A stretch of DNA of 64,000 nucleotides from Scolanthus callimorphus (GCA_033964015.1 CM066921.1:24223355-24287354), one strand, 5' to 3'; counted from the first letter of the stretch, positions 45,083 through 56,718 are shown. A program made the numbers and translations. The notes: a model not told the origin generated them from the sequence alone.

Positions 45083-47461
45083 AACAAAAAACAAGAACCA
45101 TTAAGTGCCACACAAATGACTTGGGCTCAAATTTGCTCATAAAAATGTTACCGCACCAAGGTATCTTTTGACAAAGAGATTGTTTTCTCAGTGTTATTTG
45201 TATAGGAAATCATACGTCTTCCATGGCAAGTTCAGTGTATCAAAATGTATCAAAATTGTAAGAGCCTCACAATGTCCTTTTATAGTCCAAGTTCATTACT
45301 TCACTGTCCTGCAGTAAAAAGTAAAAATCCTACATCAATTTTCATGACCTGATCCACAAGTCAATATCACACCCTGCAACCCCTACCAAACCTAACATTT
45401 GCTAAAAACTAAAAACATGGTTTTTTTTTCTCCACTGGCATTTATAGCACGACTTTAGGGGCATTTTAAAGACCAAAACGATTTAGGAATCTGGCCATTT
45501 TTAGCTGTTTCAGCTTAGTATGAAAATGAGTTGAATCATACACAGGACCTTTTTCCCTGACAGTTGATTGAGTGTGAAAAACAAGTATCTAATTGGCATG
45601 TTTCACGATAGCAGTTGATATCTATAGTTTATCCACCCTTATTCAACATGGTTTCATAGACAATGTTTGGGGTATTCAAGAACCTTCGAATAGCATACAT
45701 GTAGGACTCTTGCCAAAAGCTCAAAGAGTTGAAATAAATGAATTGTTGGTACTCAAAACTTCCCTTCTTGCACAAACCATAAAGCCAAAATTTCAAACAA
45801 AGTATCTGACATGTAAAGGAATGATCTTTTGGGGTTGATGGGTGGATCGAACTGGCTGCTTTGGAATACCAATGACTTCAAAATTATTGTGATACCTGCC
45901 TGATGTGTGGGTGAGTTGACAAACTATATGGTACAAGTCTTTGGCTAACAGTGGTACCTATTCTAAGCAGCCACCCTTGGGACCGAGCCAAGTGGCCGCT
46001 TCATAGAGGTTGCCCGCTTAAAGGGGTTTTAGCACATTTTTGGTGATGTAAAAAACATCCAAATAACTGATGCATTGCGAAAATACTAGTCTAGGTTTGT
46101 TAAATGAAGTTACATCAAAATTTGCATGAAAATTGCCAGTCTTGCTGATTGAACTTACCTTGCTTAAATAGTCTATATCAAGTGACATAAGTGATTTGGG
46201 GATGAGCGCAGGATGAGCACATACAAATTTAGATCTGTGTTTTTGAGAATGTATTCAAATAACCATGACACAGCCCCTTAAACACGAGGTTCCGGTATAA
46301 ATGGGATAACTTCTCCCACCCCCGGGCTCGAGAACAATCAGTTATTAATCAGCTGTCAAAGAGTGAACATCTCACTTCGTCTCTCTGTCAGATACTAATT
46401 CAAAATGCAAGCAAAAATGCCAACACATGATTTTCTACCTGTTTAAATTTGTATTCCTTCTCATTTCTTGCAAAAGAATTTTATTCGAACCTGATTTGGT
46501 TCGGATAAAAATGCTTTTCCTCGCAGCACAGAATATTATTCGCTCTTTTGAATACTAATTAGTCTCTTGCTCTCCGCTGAGAATAAAAAAAATGCTTTTG
46601 TTTAATCCAAAATAGATTCGAATAAAATTTTTTGCAATAAATGAAAAGGCTCATGGGTTTAAAGAGCTAGGAAATTATTTGTACTTTTGCATGCGTTTTG
46701 AATTCTAAATTTTGAATTTCGTGGTACAGAGAGATGAAGTGAGATCTTCACTCATTGACAGCTGCTTGATAACTGATTGTTCTCGGGCCCCGGAACCTCA
46801 TGTTTAAATAGAGGTAGTACAAGAAAAGTTGTTCACTGTTGCACTGTAATTTCCTGTTGTTGCATTTCTGTTACCAAAATGGTATTAAGAAGGATTTTGT
46901 GGTCGCTTAATAGAGGTAATAATAGCATTTGGCTGGCCATTGGCACTGAAATAGAGTCCCAAATATTTTGGGGCTTTGAAAAGTGCCTAGATCTGCCCCT
47001 GATGATTTGTAGTGATAGTTGGCATAAATACCACTCATGAAATATTGTCTAAAATATTTGTAATTTTAACCTGCCTTACATAATGCTCATAAAAATATTA
47101 CATAAAAGTTAATGCTCATTAAAATATCCCTGTACAAATCAAATGACAAATGGCTATAAATAAACTGAAATATCAATTTTCATCAAGTTCTTTATCTGGG
47201 GATAATTTCCAGGGGGGTGCAGGTGGGGGGTCATTTCTGAACACCCTTCCGCAGGGGAGGGGGATGGATATTTTCTGGAACCACACATTTTCATTAACTG
47301 TGATAAGTAAGCTTATCAATTCAAAAATAAACAAATAAAGCTTTATAAACTAAGGATAAACAAAGAATTAATTTAACCCTTCGATCACCCCTGAAAATTA
47401 TTACAGAGTCCCAATAAACTCAAGTCTCAAGTCCCCCATAATTCTTACCAGTTCAACCTAC
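45083..47461 (-). other. intron of the Harbinger Myb-like gene
   Basis: A 2.4-kb intron by splice-site pairing. It contains a MITE (46278-46808) and no supported gene. Confidence 0.5.
46278..46808. mobile_element. ~530-bp MITE with long TIRs inside the Myb-gene intron
   Basis: The left end TTAAACACGAGGTTCCGG and then CTCGAGAACAATCAGTTATT... recur inverted at the right end (...AACTGATTGTTCTCGG, CCGGAACCTCATGTTTAA). The pairing extends over roughly 80 bases, with a ~28-base insertion in the left arm. The interior is AT-rich and non-coding. Confidence 0.75.
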
Positions 47462-47879
47462 CTAGAATGCGGTCAAGTTTATCCCAGTGCTGGAATGCCG
47501 TTCTTTCCAAGCTGGAGAGCGCTTTGGAATCATATGGCCGTTCAGCCCCAGATACTTTCATTCGGTCTTTCAGTTTGCTATAACCAGATTTCAGTTTTTT
47601 CACCTTTGTCTCGATCTGCTTCTCTGACCGCTTTAAGCCATTATCTTTTTCAAGAAGTCTTCTTATTTCCTTGTAGACTTCCTTATTTGTCGACATTGGG
47701 TCTGCAGAAGTTTTAGCATCACTGTAGGCATCTATAAGCGCACTAATGTCTTCGTTACTCCACTTCGCTCCATCAGCCGCCATCTTGAAACTTTCGGCAA
47801 TGGGAAACAAGGGATTGTGGGTATGCGCAGCGTTGATTTGTGGGTAAAGTTCCCGGGAACCATCGAAAATCATGTGCAC
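47462..47879 (-). CDS. Harbinger Myb/SANT-like protein, first exon
   Basis: The likely start is Met at about 47786 (MAADGAKWSNEDISALIDAY). A single trihelix/Myb-like domain follows: three helices with conserved W near the start, K-R-S-E-K-Q-I-E-T-K-V-K-K-L in the recognition-helix position, and HWDKLDRIL at the end. The donor CTAG|GTAGGT gives the phase needed by the exon at 45082. Myb-like proteins of this kind bring the Harbinger transposase to the TIRs and the nucleus. The gene is divergent from the transposase and lies next to the right TIR. Confidence 0.75.
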
Positions 47880-48041
47880 ACAAGAAAATGTTCCAAAACG
47901 GTGCCCATTTTAGTGCCCGAGTACAAGGTCCGTACCTTGTACTCGGGCACCAGTGCTGTGCTCGAATTTTGGCTTCGGCACTCGAAAAATTGGAGCGTTC
48001 ACATTAGTGCCCGTGCCCGGGCACCAAGTGTGTACGCAGCC

Positions 48042-48044
48042 TTA
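48042..48044. repeat. TTA target-site duplication, right
   Basis: Pairs with 40944-40946. The array sequence continues ATTAATACAACCTG immediately after. Confidence 0.9.
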
Positions 48045-49285
48045 ATTAATACAACCTGATTGTGTGGATGGTACTGCCCTCAGGTTTTTAAAACTAATTT
48101 ATTCACCATATTATTATGAACATCCTATTGTACTTACTCGCACTACTTGGGGGTGTAGGTGGCCTCATGTTCGGCAATATGTTGGGTTGTAGAACAGGCT
48201 GAAATGGAGAATGTGTTAAGCCTGCAGTATCACATACTTAATTAATACAACCTGATTGTGTGGATGGTATGGGCCTCAGGGTTTTTAAATCTATTTTATC
48301 CATCATATTATTATGAATATCCTATTGTACTTATTCGCACTACTTGGGGTGTACGTGGGCTCATGTTTGGCAATATGTTGGGTTGTAGAACAGGCTGAAA
48401 TTGAAAATATGTTAAGCCTGCAGTGTCACGTACTTAATTAATACAACGTGATTGTGTGGATGGTATGGGCGTCAGGTTTTTAAATCTAATTTATTCACCA
48501 TATTATTATGAATATCCTATTGTACTTACTCGCACTACTTGGGGTGTAGGTGGCCTCATGTTTGGCAATATGTTGGGTGGTAGAACAGGCTGAAATGGAA
48601 AATATGTTAAGCCTCCAGTGTCACATACTTAATTAATACAACCTGATTGTGTGGATGGTACTGCCCTCAGGTTTTTAAATCTAATTTATTCACCATATTA
48701 TTATGAATATCCTATTGTACTTACTCGCACTACTTGGAATGTAGGTGGCCTCATGTTTGGCAATATGTTGGGTGGTAGAACAGGCTGAAATGGAAAATAT
48801 GTTAAGCCTCCAGTGTCACATACTTAATTAATACAACCTGATTGTGTGGATGGTACTGCCCTCAGGTTTTTAAATCTAATTTATTCACCATATTATTATG
48901 AATATCCTATTGTACTTACTCGCACTACTTGGGGTGTAGGTGGCCTCATGTTTGGCAATATGTTGGGTTGTAGAACAGGCTGAAATGGAAAATATGTTAA
49001 GCCTCCAGTGTCACATACTTAATTAATACAACCTGATTGTGTGGATGGTACTGGCCTCAGGTTTTTAAATCTAATTTATTCACCATATTATTATGAAAAT
49101 CCTATTGTACTTACTCGCACTACTTGGGGTGTAGGTGGCCTCATGTTTGGCAATATTATGGGTGGTAGAACAGGCTGAAATGGAAAATATGTTAAGCCTG
49201 CAGTGTCACATACTTAATTAATACAACCTCATTGTGTGGATGGTACTGCCCTCAGGTTTTTAAATCTAGGTTATTCACCATATTA

Positions 49286-50091
49286 TTAACAATTATTCCT
49301 TGAGCCCGAATGGAGCGTTGCCATGGTAACGATCCGGGTTTGAGGTCTTCTCTTTTAAAAATAACGAAAAATCTGCATTGTGTGCAAGGATACAAAATAC
49401 GGCCAAAATGTTTCTACTACTATTGTGAGGTATTCTTTTAGGTTCATACAAATGATCTCATGTCAATATTTTAGAGATTTTTGCTAATTTATTCATGTGC
49501 AGCCCTGGTGCAAGAGATTTTTGCTAATTTATTCATGTGCAGCCCTGGTGCAAAGACTGTTACCATGACACTCCTAATTAACATATCTGGGCATAAGTAT
49601 TGGTATGCTGCCTGATGTTCTCAAGTTTGTCTGTCCCTTTTCTGTTGCTAGGATCTAGCGGTAAGCATTTCCTCTGGATTTATCTGTCCCTACTATGACG
49701 TCACTACTATGACGCCTAAAAAATATGCCTTGCACCTACGAATATGCTACGAACAGCAAACAAGCACCATTCTTCCCCATTTTGAAAGGGCTTTCTTATA
49801 AGTATAAAACGATTTTGTTGTTGTTGTAGGCACTTTAATGATATCGAAATCAGGAAACCGATTCCAGTATTCCTCTCTCAGCACATGTTATCCGTGTGGC
49901 TGAGCTACAAGTGCTCTGGCTTATTTTCTGCAAATAAATGTATTGGCAAAAACGTCAAAGCCACCCATTTTATTGGAAAAATAATCAATTTAAAAATAAC
50001 GTTGCCAAGGTAACATTGTTTGCTGCAATGGTCCTCTTTTTTTTACAGGAGCTGTGGTTTTGTCACGCCTACGGGTCTACCATTAGGTTAC
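49286..50091. other. non-coding stretch with MITE end and 40-bp tandem duplication
   Basis: The exon array stops at about 49286, where an AACAATTATTCCTTGAGCCC MITE end begins. An exact 40-bp tandem duplication (AGAGATTTTTGCTAATTTAT...) occupies 49473-49552. No gene is seen. Confidence 0.55.
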
Positions 50092-50280
50092 CTCGGTCGA
50101 GACGGGCGGGTTGGCCAGTAGAAAGTCTTTTCAGCCCAGCAGCTGCTCTCTGGTCGGCAGGCATTGGACTTGCACACGCTCCAGGAAGGTGACCCTGGCC
50201 AGGTCTCCGGAAAATGCCAGGTCCATCACCTCCTTGGCCAAGTCTTCGCTAGTCGTTGCCACACCGGGGCCACCGGCTGC
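50092..50280 (-). pseudogene. decayed GC-rich exon (unidentified gene)
   Basis: Acceptor TACATCCCTTCTTCAAG and donor CGAG|GTAACC bound 63 codons reading EVMDLAFSGDLARVTFLERV and then QVQCLPTREQLLG, with one in-frame TGA at 50131-50133. The codons are much richer in GC than the surroundings. I do not recognise the family. It resembles a piece of transposon or retro-element gene that has drifted. Confidence 0.4.
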
Positions 50281-50402
50281 CTTGAAGAAGGGATGTAAAG
50301 AAGAAAAAATGAAGGCCTGAGCAAATTCGAGATTTCAGGCCGTTTTCATGAACTGAGTGCACCAGCAAGCAATCTGCGATCGAGCGCATGGGATTGCCTT
50401 AC

Positions 50403-50900
50403 TTGTTCGCGTCACCTTTCTTCCTGCCTTTGCCTCTGGCTCCAGAAGCCCCACCCCCGTCTCGTCGTCTCGCCTGGATTCTGTATCCTCCTCTGGCGCG
50501 CCACCACGAGTCTCTTCGCCTATGCTCTGTCTGGCCTCATCGAGAACTTCTACATGGTCTGCTACAGGCTCACCAACACCAAACCCTCTCGAGGCGCGCC
50601 CGATGATTTTCGTGGCACTCCTGTAGACGAGATACCTAACTGGTGTGCAGGGTTCCTTGTCTCCGCGTGTCGTTCCCGCAGCTTGCGACAGGATGGACCG
50701 GCTTTCACCGTCTGATCCGTCACTGGGGTCTCCTCCGCTTCAGACTCCGAAGAGTCAACGAACGCATCGCCATCCTCCTCCGCCCGTGCCAACACCGCTT
50801 GAACGTTGCGAAACAGATGCCGAATTCAGCCATCGCCTTCAGGAGGTAGAGCGGCGAGTAGTCACTACCCATGTACTTGAGCGCCGCGTATCTGTCGTCA
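50403..50900 (-). pseudogene. decayed GC-rich gene fragment upstream of 50092-50280
   Basis: The minus strand shows protein-like reading in more than one frame: YAALKYMGSDYSPLYLLKAM near 50880-50830, an acidic DSSESEAEETPVTDQTVKAG near 50750, and a Glu/Arg-rich stretch (GEETRGGAPEEDTESRRDDE) ending at a good donor CAA|GTAAGG (50402). Frame changes near 50790 and 50600 break it. It lies on the same strand as, and directly upstream of, the exon at 50092-50280. The function is unknown. Confidence 0.35.
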
Positions 50901-51054
50901 AGACGAAGTAGGATGACTAGTCAGACACATTTTTTTGTTTGTTTGTCCCAATGGTATGCCAAAAGCAGGCGGACAGATTGCAGCCACTGTGTAACTGAGG
51001 TCTGTACGCGGTTCTTTTGGCAAACGATTGGCTCTCGAAGTAGATATAACTGGC

Positions 51055-51470
51055 CGGTTCTGGCACATTTTTGAAATTGTCAGGATGCTTGTGGTTTTTG
51101 TCACGTGTCTTTAGACCTGTCAATCAAATTTATTTAACCTGACCTGTCAATCAAATCTTTAAAATCCAAAATGGTGTACAATCTTTAAAATCCAAAATGG
51201 TGGACAATCTTTAAAATCCGGTTCTGGCACATTTTTGAAATTGTCAGGATGCTTGTGGTTTTTGTCACGTGACTTTAGACCTGTCAATCAAAAATGTGGG
51301 CGTGGCACCTATCAATCAAATTTATTTAACCTGACCTGTCAATCAAATCTTTAAAATCCAAATGGCTGACAATCTTTAAAATCCAAAATGGTTGACAATC
51401 TTTAAAATCCAAAATGGCTGACAATCTTCAAAATCCAAAATGGTTAACAATCTTTAAAATCCGTTGTTAT
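51055..51470. repeat. minisatellite and duplicated block
   Basis: The 21-23-bp word ATCTTTAAAATCCAAAATGG with NNACA recurs about eight times. The surrounding ~170-bp block (GGTTCTGGCACATTTTTGAA...GACCTGTCAATCAAA) is present twice (from 51055 and from 51221). Confidence 0.8.
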
Positions 51471-51631
51471 ATTAAAAACCTATAACTTCCAAGGTTATGT
51501 TCGTGACGGTGTTTGATTTGTTTCCCACGCGTGAGATTTTTTTAACCAATCATAAACGGAAGCGGCTTTCCTTTGATTATGTTATAAGAAAGATGTTATA
51601 CATAGCATCGGATACAGCCATGACGTCACCA

Positions 51632-51922
51632 TTAGGGTATTCCCCTTGTAAACAGAGATTGTGGGCAAGCCTGGGTATGTATAAGGCTGGGGAATACCCT
51701 ATGTAGGACCTCTATATCCAAATATATTTAATTAGCCTATGACGCCAACATTCCACACTTCCCTAACAATTTCGAGCGCTAGAGGTAAACATGAAATCTA
51801 TTTTCAAACTCGCTGGTTGTTAGGGAGCTCTGGTATGCAATCTATTGTTCCCCACGTGTACAGTGATTGTATGCAAATTAGAGGCCACGTGCAAGAGCCA
51901 GCAGACTAGGGAATACCCTTAA
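51632..51922. repeat. possible MITE or terminal structure left of the Polinton genes
   Basis: TAGGGTATTCCCC (51633-51645) is inverted at GGGGAATACCCTA (51689-51701), and a third GGGAATACCCTT lies at 51909-51921. It may be a small MITE or part of a degraded Polinton terminus; no partner at the far end can be seen. Confidence 0.35.
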
Positions 51923-51992
51923 ATTCTCTATATATTTTTTCCAACATATATAAAAGGACTTAAAGGAATAGTTTTTATATATATTATAAAAT

Positions 51993-54900
51993 ATGTCTTT
52001 AACAAAAACACTTAAGAGCAAAACTCGTTCTAATAGTAACACAATGTCAAACAATATTATGGATCAGGCAGTGCCAGAGATCAATATACCGATCTTAAAC
52101 CAATAAAAGCTGTCTCAAAGGTGGGCCAATACACAATAATTTCCACCACTGAGACAGTTCAAAACAAACTAAATAAATTCGCAGACTGGATTCTATCCTA
52201 CATTCCATCAGAGGTTAAGAAGCATGTTAATACTCGTTTGGAAGCATTGAAGGAGACAGTCAATGATATATATAACAAGCTGAAGAATAAGCCAACAAAT
52301 ATACAGAAAAAAGAGACAGCATTAAAAGGACTTTTAACATCTTACAGAATCAAAGGTGAAGCTAAGATAGATGCTAAGCTGTTTCTAGAAAAGTATAAGA
52401 ACACAGCTATTGAAACGATTAAACAGCAACAAAAACCGATTAAATTGAAGCTACTCTTGGAATGTGAATTTTTAAAAGGACTCTAATAACAAGCTCGTAT
52501 ACACCTATGGATACTTCCACAGTGATATAGTGATTATTACTCAAGCAACAGACATAGGAGATGTTTACAAAACATTGACAGGGGTCATATTAGAAAAGGT
52601 TAGTAATTTCCAAGATAATGGTTCAGGCTGGATATTCAGTAGAGTCGCTAACTTTGATATTCACATTGATAAATACCAGCCTATAACAGCAAAATCTTGG
52701 ATTGACCTTCCACAAAAGCTCAAGTTGAAAAAGGCTATTGTTAATCCAGAAAATGAGGATAATCAATGTTTCAAGTGGGCTGTTACAACGGCTGTATATC
52801 CAACAGAGAGAAACCCACAAAGGATTTCAAAAGCTATAAAATCAAACGCTAAGGAATTCAACTGGGATAATATTGAATTCCCTCTACAAGTGGATAAGAT
52901 AGGCTTATTCGAAAAGAATAATCCAAAATATAGAGTGAACGTATACGGGTATAAAAATGAAGTATATCCTATTAGAATAAGTGAAAATGAAAGCAGACAA
53001 CAAACGATTAATCTGCTTATGATCTCAAATAATAAAACTAACCACTATTGTTGGATAAAAAATATTGGTAGACTAATATCATCTCAAGTAACTAAAAATG
53101 AACATGTTAGGTATTTTTGTGACCGATGCCTAAACTCGTTTAAAACACAAAAGAGCCTTAACAAACACTCTGAATATTGCAAGAATCACGATGCGGTTAA
53201 GATAAAATTACCAACCCAAGGTACAACAGTCTCATTTAAGAACTATAATCATTCTATGCGGGTTCCTTTTGTTATCTACGCTGATTTCGAGGCTTTTACA
53301 GAGTCTATTTCATCATGCTCTCCAAACGACACCAACTCATACACTGAGCAATACCAAAAACATAAACCGTCTGGTTATTGTTATATGGTTAAGTGTTATG
53401 ATGACAGTCTATATAAGCCTAAAATATTCAGATACACAGCTAAATCTGAGGATGAGGATATTGGTCAGCTATTTGTTGAATCAATAGAACAAACAGTCAA
53501 ATCTATTTATTCAAAATTCCATTATAACAGGAAAGTAAAAATGACTGACAAGGATAATACAGACTATAAAAAGGCTACACAATGTCATATTTGTGGGGAT
53601 GAATTAGATGGGGATAAGGTATTAGATCATGACTATCTTACAGGTAGGTATAGAGGTGCTAGTCATAATGAATGCAATCTGAATTATAAGATACCAAAGC
53701 ATATACCGGTGATATTTCATAATTTATCAGGCTATGACGCACATCTGTTTATCAAGAACCTTGGTGTATCAGATGGTAAAATAGACTGTATTCCTAATAA
53801 CGAGGAGAAATATATCAGTTTCAAAAAGGAGATAATAGTGAACAAATTTAAAACCAAAGAGGGAAAAAGTTGTACTGTAAAACGTGAAATTAGATTCATA
53901 GATAGTTATAAGTTTATGGCATCATCACTTGATACACTAGTTGGTAATCTCAAAAAAGACCAGTTCAAGAATCTAACTAAGTTCTATGAAGGGAAGAAGC
54001 TGGACCTATTGCTTAGAAAAGGGGTGTATCCATACGATTATGTTCTACAGTAAGTTGAATAATATTGATATATCAGATGAAGATTACAAACATGCGCAAA
54101 AAGTATGGAGGGTATTTAACATCAAGTCAATGCGGGAGTATCATGATCTATACCTCGAGAGTGATGTTATCCTATTAGCAGATGTGTTTGAGATCTTCAG
54201 AGATGTATGTATGAGTAATTATCGGCTTGACCCCTGTTTTTACTATAGTTGCCCTGGTTTATCATGGGATGCAATGCTGAAAAAGACAGATGTGGATCTA
54301 GAGCTGTTGAGCGACCTTGATATGCTACTTATGATAGAATCAGGTATCCGAGGTGGTATTAGTATGATTTCAAAACGGTATGCAAAAGCTAACAACAAGT
54401 ATATGAGTAAATATGATAAAAAACAAAAGTCAACATTCATCAAATATCTAGATGCTAACGGCTTGTATGCATGGGCTATGTCACAGAAACTACCAACCCA
54501 CGGCTTCAAATGGATGGATAATAGTGAGATTAAGGACTGGAAAACCACCCCATGTATACTAGAGGTGGATCTCAAATATCCTGTAAAATTACATAAATCC
54601 CATAATTGTTACCCTCTAGCTCCTCAGAGAATAATGGTTAATAAAGTGGAGAAGCTTATTCCAAATCTCTGTGATAAAACAAAATATGTGATTCATCATG
54701 AGACTCTTAAGTTGTATCAGAGTCTTGGGTTGAAGATAACAAAAATCCACAGAGGTATCTCATTTAAGGAATCAGCATGGATGGATAAATATATTAGTCT
54801 CAATAATAATCTCAGAACAAAAGCTAAAAATGATTTTGAGAAGGACTTTTACAAACTGATGAATAACTCCATTTTCGGCAAGACTATGGAAAATATCAGG

Positions 54901-55722
54901 AATCGACAGGATATTCGCTTAGTAACAGATGAAAAACAAGCTAATAAATTAGTTTGTCAACCAAACTATAAGAAACGCACGATATTTTCAGAGAATCTAG
55001 CGGCCATCCATATGGGAAAAACAGAATTGATATTCAACAAACCTATATATGTGGGGATGTCTATCTTAGACCTATCTAAAAATCTTATGTATAACTTTCA
55101 CTATAATTATATCAAACCAAAATATGGAAATAAAGTAAATTTATTATTTACCGATACCGACAGCTTAATGTACGAGATACAGACAGAGGATTATTACAAA
55201 GATATTGAGCAAGATATTAAAACAAAATTTGATACATCCAACTATCCAGAAGATCATCAAAGAATCAAATATAGAACTAATAAAAAGGTTTTAGGTGTGT
55301 TCAAGAATGAAAGCCCAAACTCAGAAATAATAGAATTCGTAGGCTTGAGAGCTAAGTTATATGCTTATAAAACGGATGATGATCAGACTGGAAAACGCTG
55401 CAAAGGTATCAAAAGGTTGGTTGTGAAATCTAGTATAACATTCGATGATTATAAAAATTGCTTATTTGAAGGTAGTCAAACTATGAGAAAGATGAATGTT
55501 ATCAGAAGCCATCAACATCAAATCTTCACCGAGACAATCAACAAAATTGCTTTATCAAGGGATGATGATAAAAGAAATATACAAAGTGATAATATCAATA
55601 CGCAAGCTATTGGATATAAGAATATAGATGAATACATGTATGATCATGAAAAAGAAGATTTTATAAGACGATATCATGGTGGAATAGATAATTATGATAG
55701 AATTTCAAAGCAAAAAAATTGA
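51993..55722 (+). pseudogene. Polinton-type protein-primed family B DNA polymerase, broken
   Basis: It can be followed through at least three frames: an N-terminal part (51993-52486, with a shift near 52090), 52530-54053 and about 54040-55722. The second block has a C2H2-like finger (C197, C200, H213, C217), an exonuclease start YADFEAF (D252, E254), a C-x2-C...C cluster (352-382) and HNLSGYDAH (exonuclease II). The third has LESDVILLADVF, motif A DANGLY (D156), motif B NNSIFGK and motif C FTDTDS (D390, D392). Polymerase active-site residues survive. Shifts near 52487 and 54040 break it; the latter also removes some codons. In Polintons this enzyme copies the element from a protein primer. 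Confidence 0.88.
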
Positions 55723-55744
55723 TAAACCTAAGAAGTCAAGCAAA

Positions 55745-56718
55745 CTATTTTAGAACGCTATCAGGAGGTAGCTGGGTATCATCCGGAACAACCTGTAATT
55801 CCTCTCTAACAAACGATCGGTTTGGCGCGCCATTAGAGAGGTAATACAATACAGGTTGACCAGCTGATACAACAGTTCTTGATATATTATACATATCAAT
55901 TGAGAATATAGGATCAGTGGCACGACGCTTATCTCCACCCTCCTGCTCGCCATCAGCGTATAAGTATCTGACTTTTACACCTGACGGCAATCTTGTCTCA
56001 TCCAGTCCAACAGGACGTTTATATTCCATTCCATTTAATTCCATTTCTTCCATTTTTATTCCATTTATAGGTTTTTTACCAGTTATTCGTATCTTTTCAT
56101 TATTTATTGATTTCAAAACAGCTGGCAAACGTTTAACCCATTCTCTTGAACGATCCTCAGTAATCATTTCTTGTCCATACTGATGTGTGAATAACCTCTC
56201 ACTCAGTGTTCGATTAGCACGTTCTACAAAGGCTTGAGCTCTGTGATTATTAGCTTCTGATCGTTGGATGGTTACATTATGTTTTTTCATCAATGTTGTA
56301 ACTTGTCCCATAACTCTCTTCCTGGATCAACAATTATTGTACTAGGAAAATTTAACTTTCTTGAATATATCCTTGTGAAAGCTTTGGATACCTCATTTGA
56401 CTCTTTGGATGTTAATGCCTCAGCGTCTTTATATCGACTAGCTATATCAATAACTACTAATGCGTACTTATAAGTCTTTCGTCTGATAGTATCATGTGGA
56501 AGAAATAATAAGTCCGCTTGGTGAATCATATTTGGCTTATTAATACTCCAATATGGTCTAGGAATATAATCAGGCTTAGGTAGATATATTTGCCATATTG
56601 CTTGTTTTTGAAGCCATTGCTTAGCAACTGATTCGCTAAGTTTTGCTCTCTCAGCTAATTTTCCAACAGCTGAATTACCTTTCCAATAACCCTCAGTTGA
56701 GTAATATATTTTCTCCAT
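55745..56718 (-). pseudogene. Polinton integrase (retroviral-type, DDE), one frame shift
   Basis: Two overlapping frames (56718-56290 and 56311-55745) make one protein. An N-terminal helical region is followed by the rve core: HQADLLFLPHD (D69), YALVVIDIASRYKDAEAL, IIVDPGRE (D131) and, after the shift, HRAQAFVERANRT with the catalytic E. A C-terminal region of about 150 residues follows. Spacing of the triad is normal. It would join element ends to host DNA. It lies tail-to-tail with the polymerase (22-bp gap) and head-to-head with the capsid candidate. Confidence 0.85.

Larger units (their letters stand above)
40947..48041. mobile_element. full-length 7,095-bp PIF/Harbinger DNA transposon
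   Basis: TIRs of at least 29 bp (GGCTGCGTACACACTTGGTG...) are identical in inverted orientation at 40947-40975 and 48013-48041, with TTA duplications outside. It carries the two genes typical of the superfamily: a DDE transposase (plus strand) and a Myb/SANT-like protein (minus strand, two exons). It sits in an intron of the exon array; the empty site is visible in other units. Several MITEs lie inside it, so it is not brand-new. The Myb-like gene has a frame shift. Confidence 0.95.
37765..49174 (-). repeat. array of ~11 duplicated 60-bp exons on a ~195-bp period
   Basis: Each copy is a 60-bp exon flanked by ATTTTCCATTTCAG and GTAAGTACAATAGG on the minus strand. Exons: 49115-49174, 48920-48979, 48725-48784, 48530-48589, 48335-48394, 48138-48198, 40844-40903, 40673-40732, 38965-39011 plus about 40211-40233 (split), 38767-38826 and 37765-37812 (48 bp, divergent). 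All but one intact exon are multiples of three and phase 0. The consensus 20 codons read PVLPPNILPNMRPPTPQVVR. The five copies at right keep a 195-bp period, introns included. The first two on the low side are the most diverged and have their own good splice sites. The product would be a proline-rich tandem repeat leading into the zinc ribbon. Confidence 0.8.

Noticed and set aside
37765..49174. Reading the 195-bp repeats as a plain satellite or as a CRISPR-like array
   Set aside because: Each unit has conserved splice sites around a 60-bp open exon, and the units abut without unique spacers. A eukaryotic exon array explains it better.
50131..50133. In-frame TGA as a selenocysteine codon
   Set aside because: No SECIS-like structure or selenoprotein context is seen and the fragment is frame-broken elsewhere. 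Simple decay is likelier.
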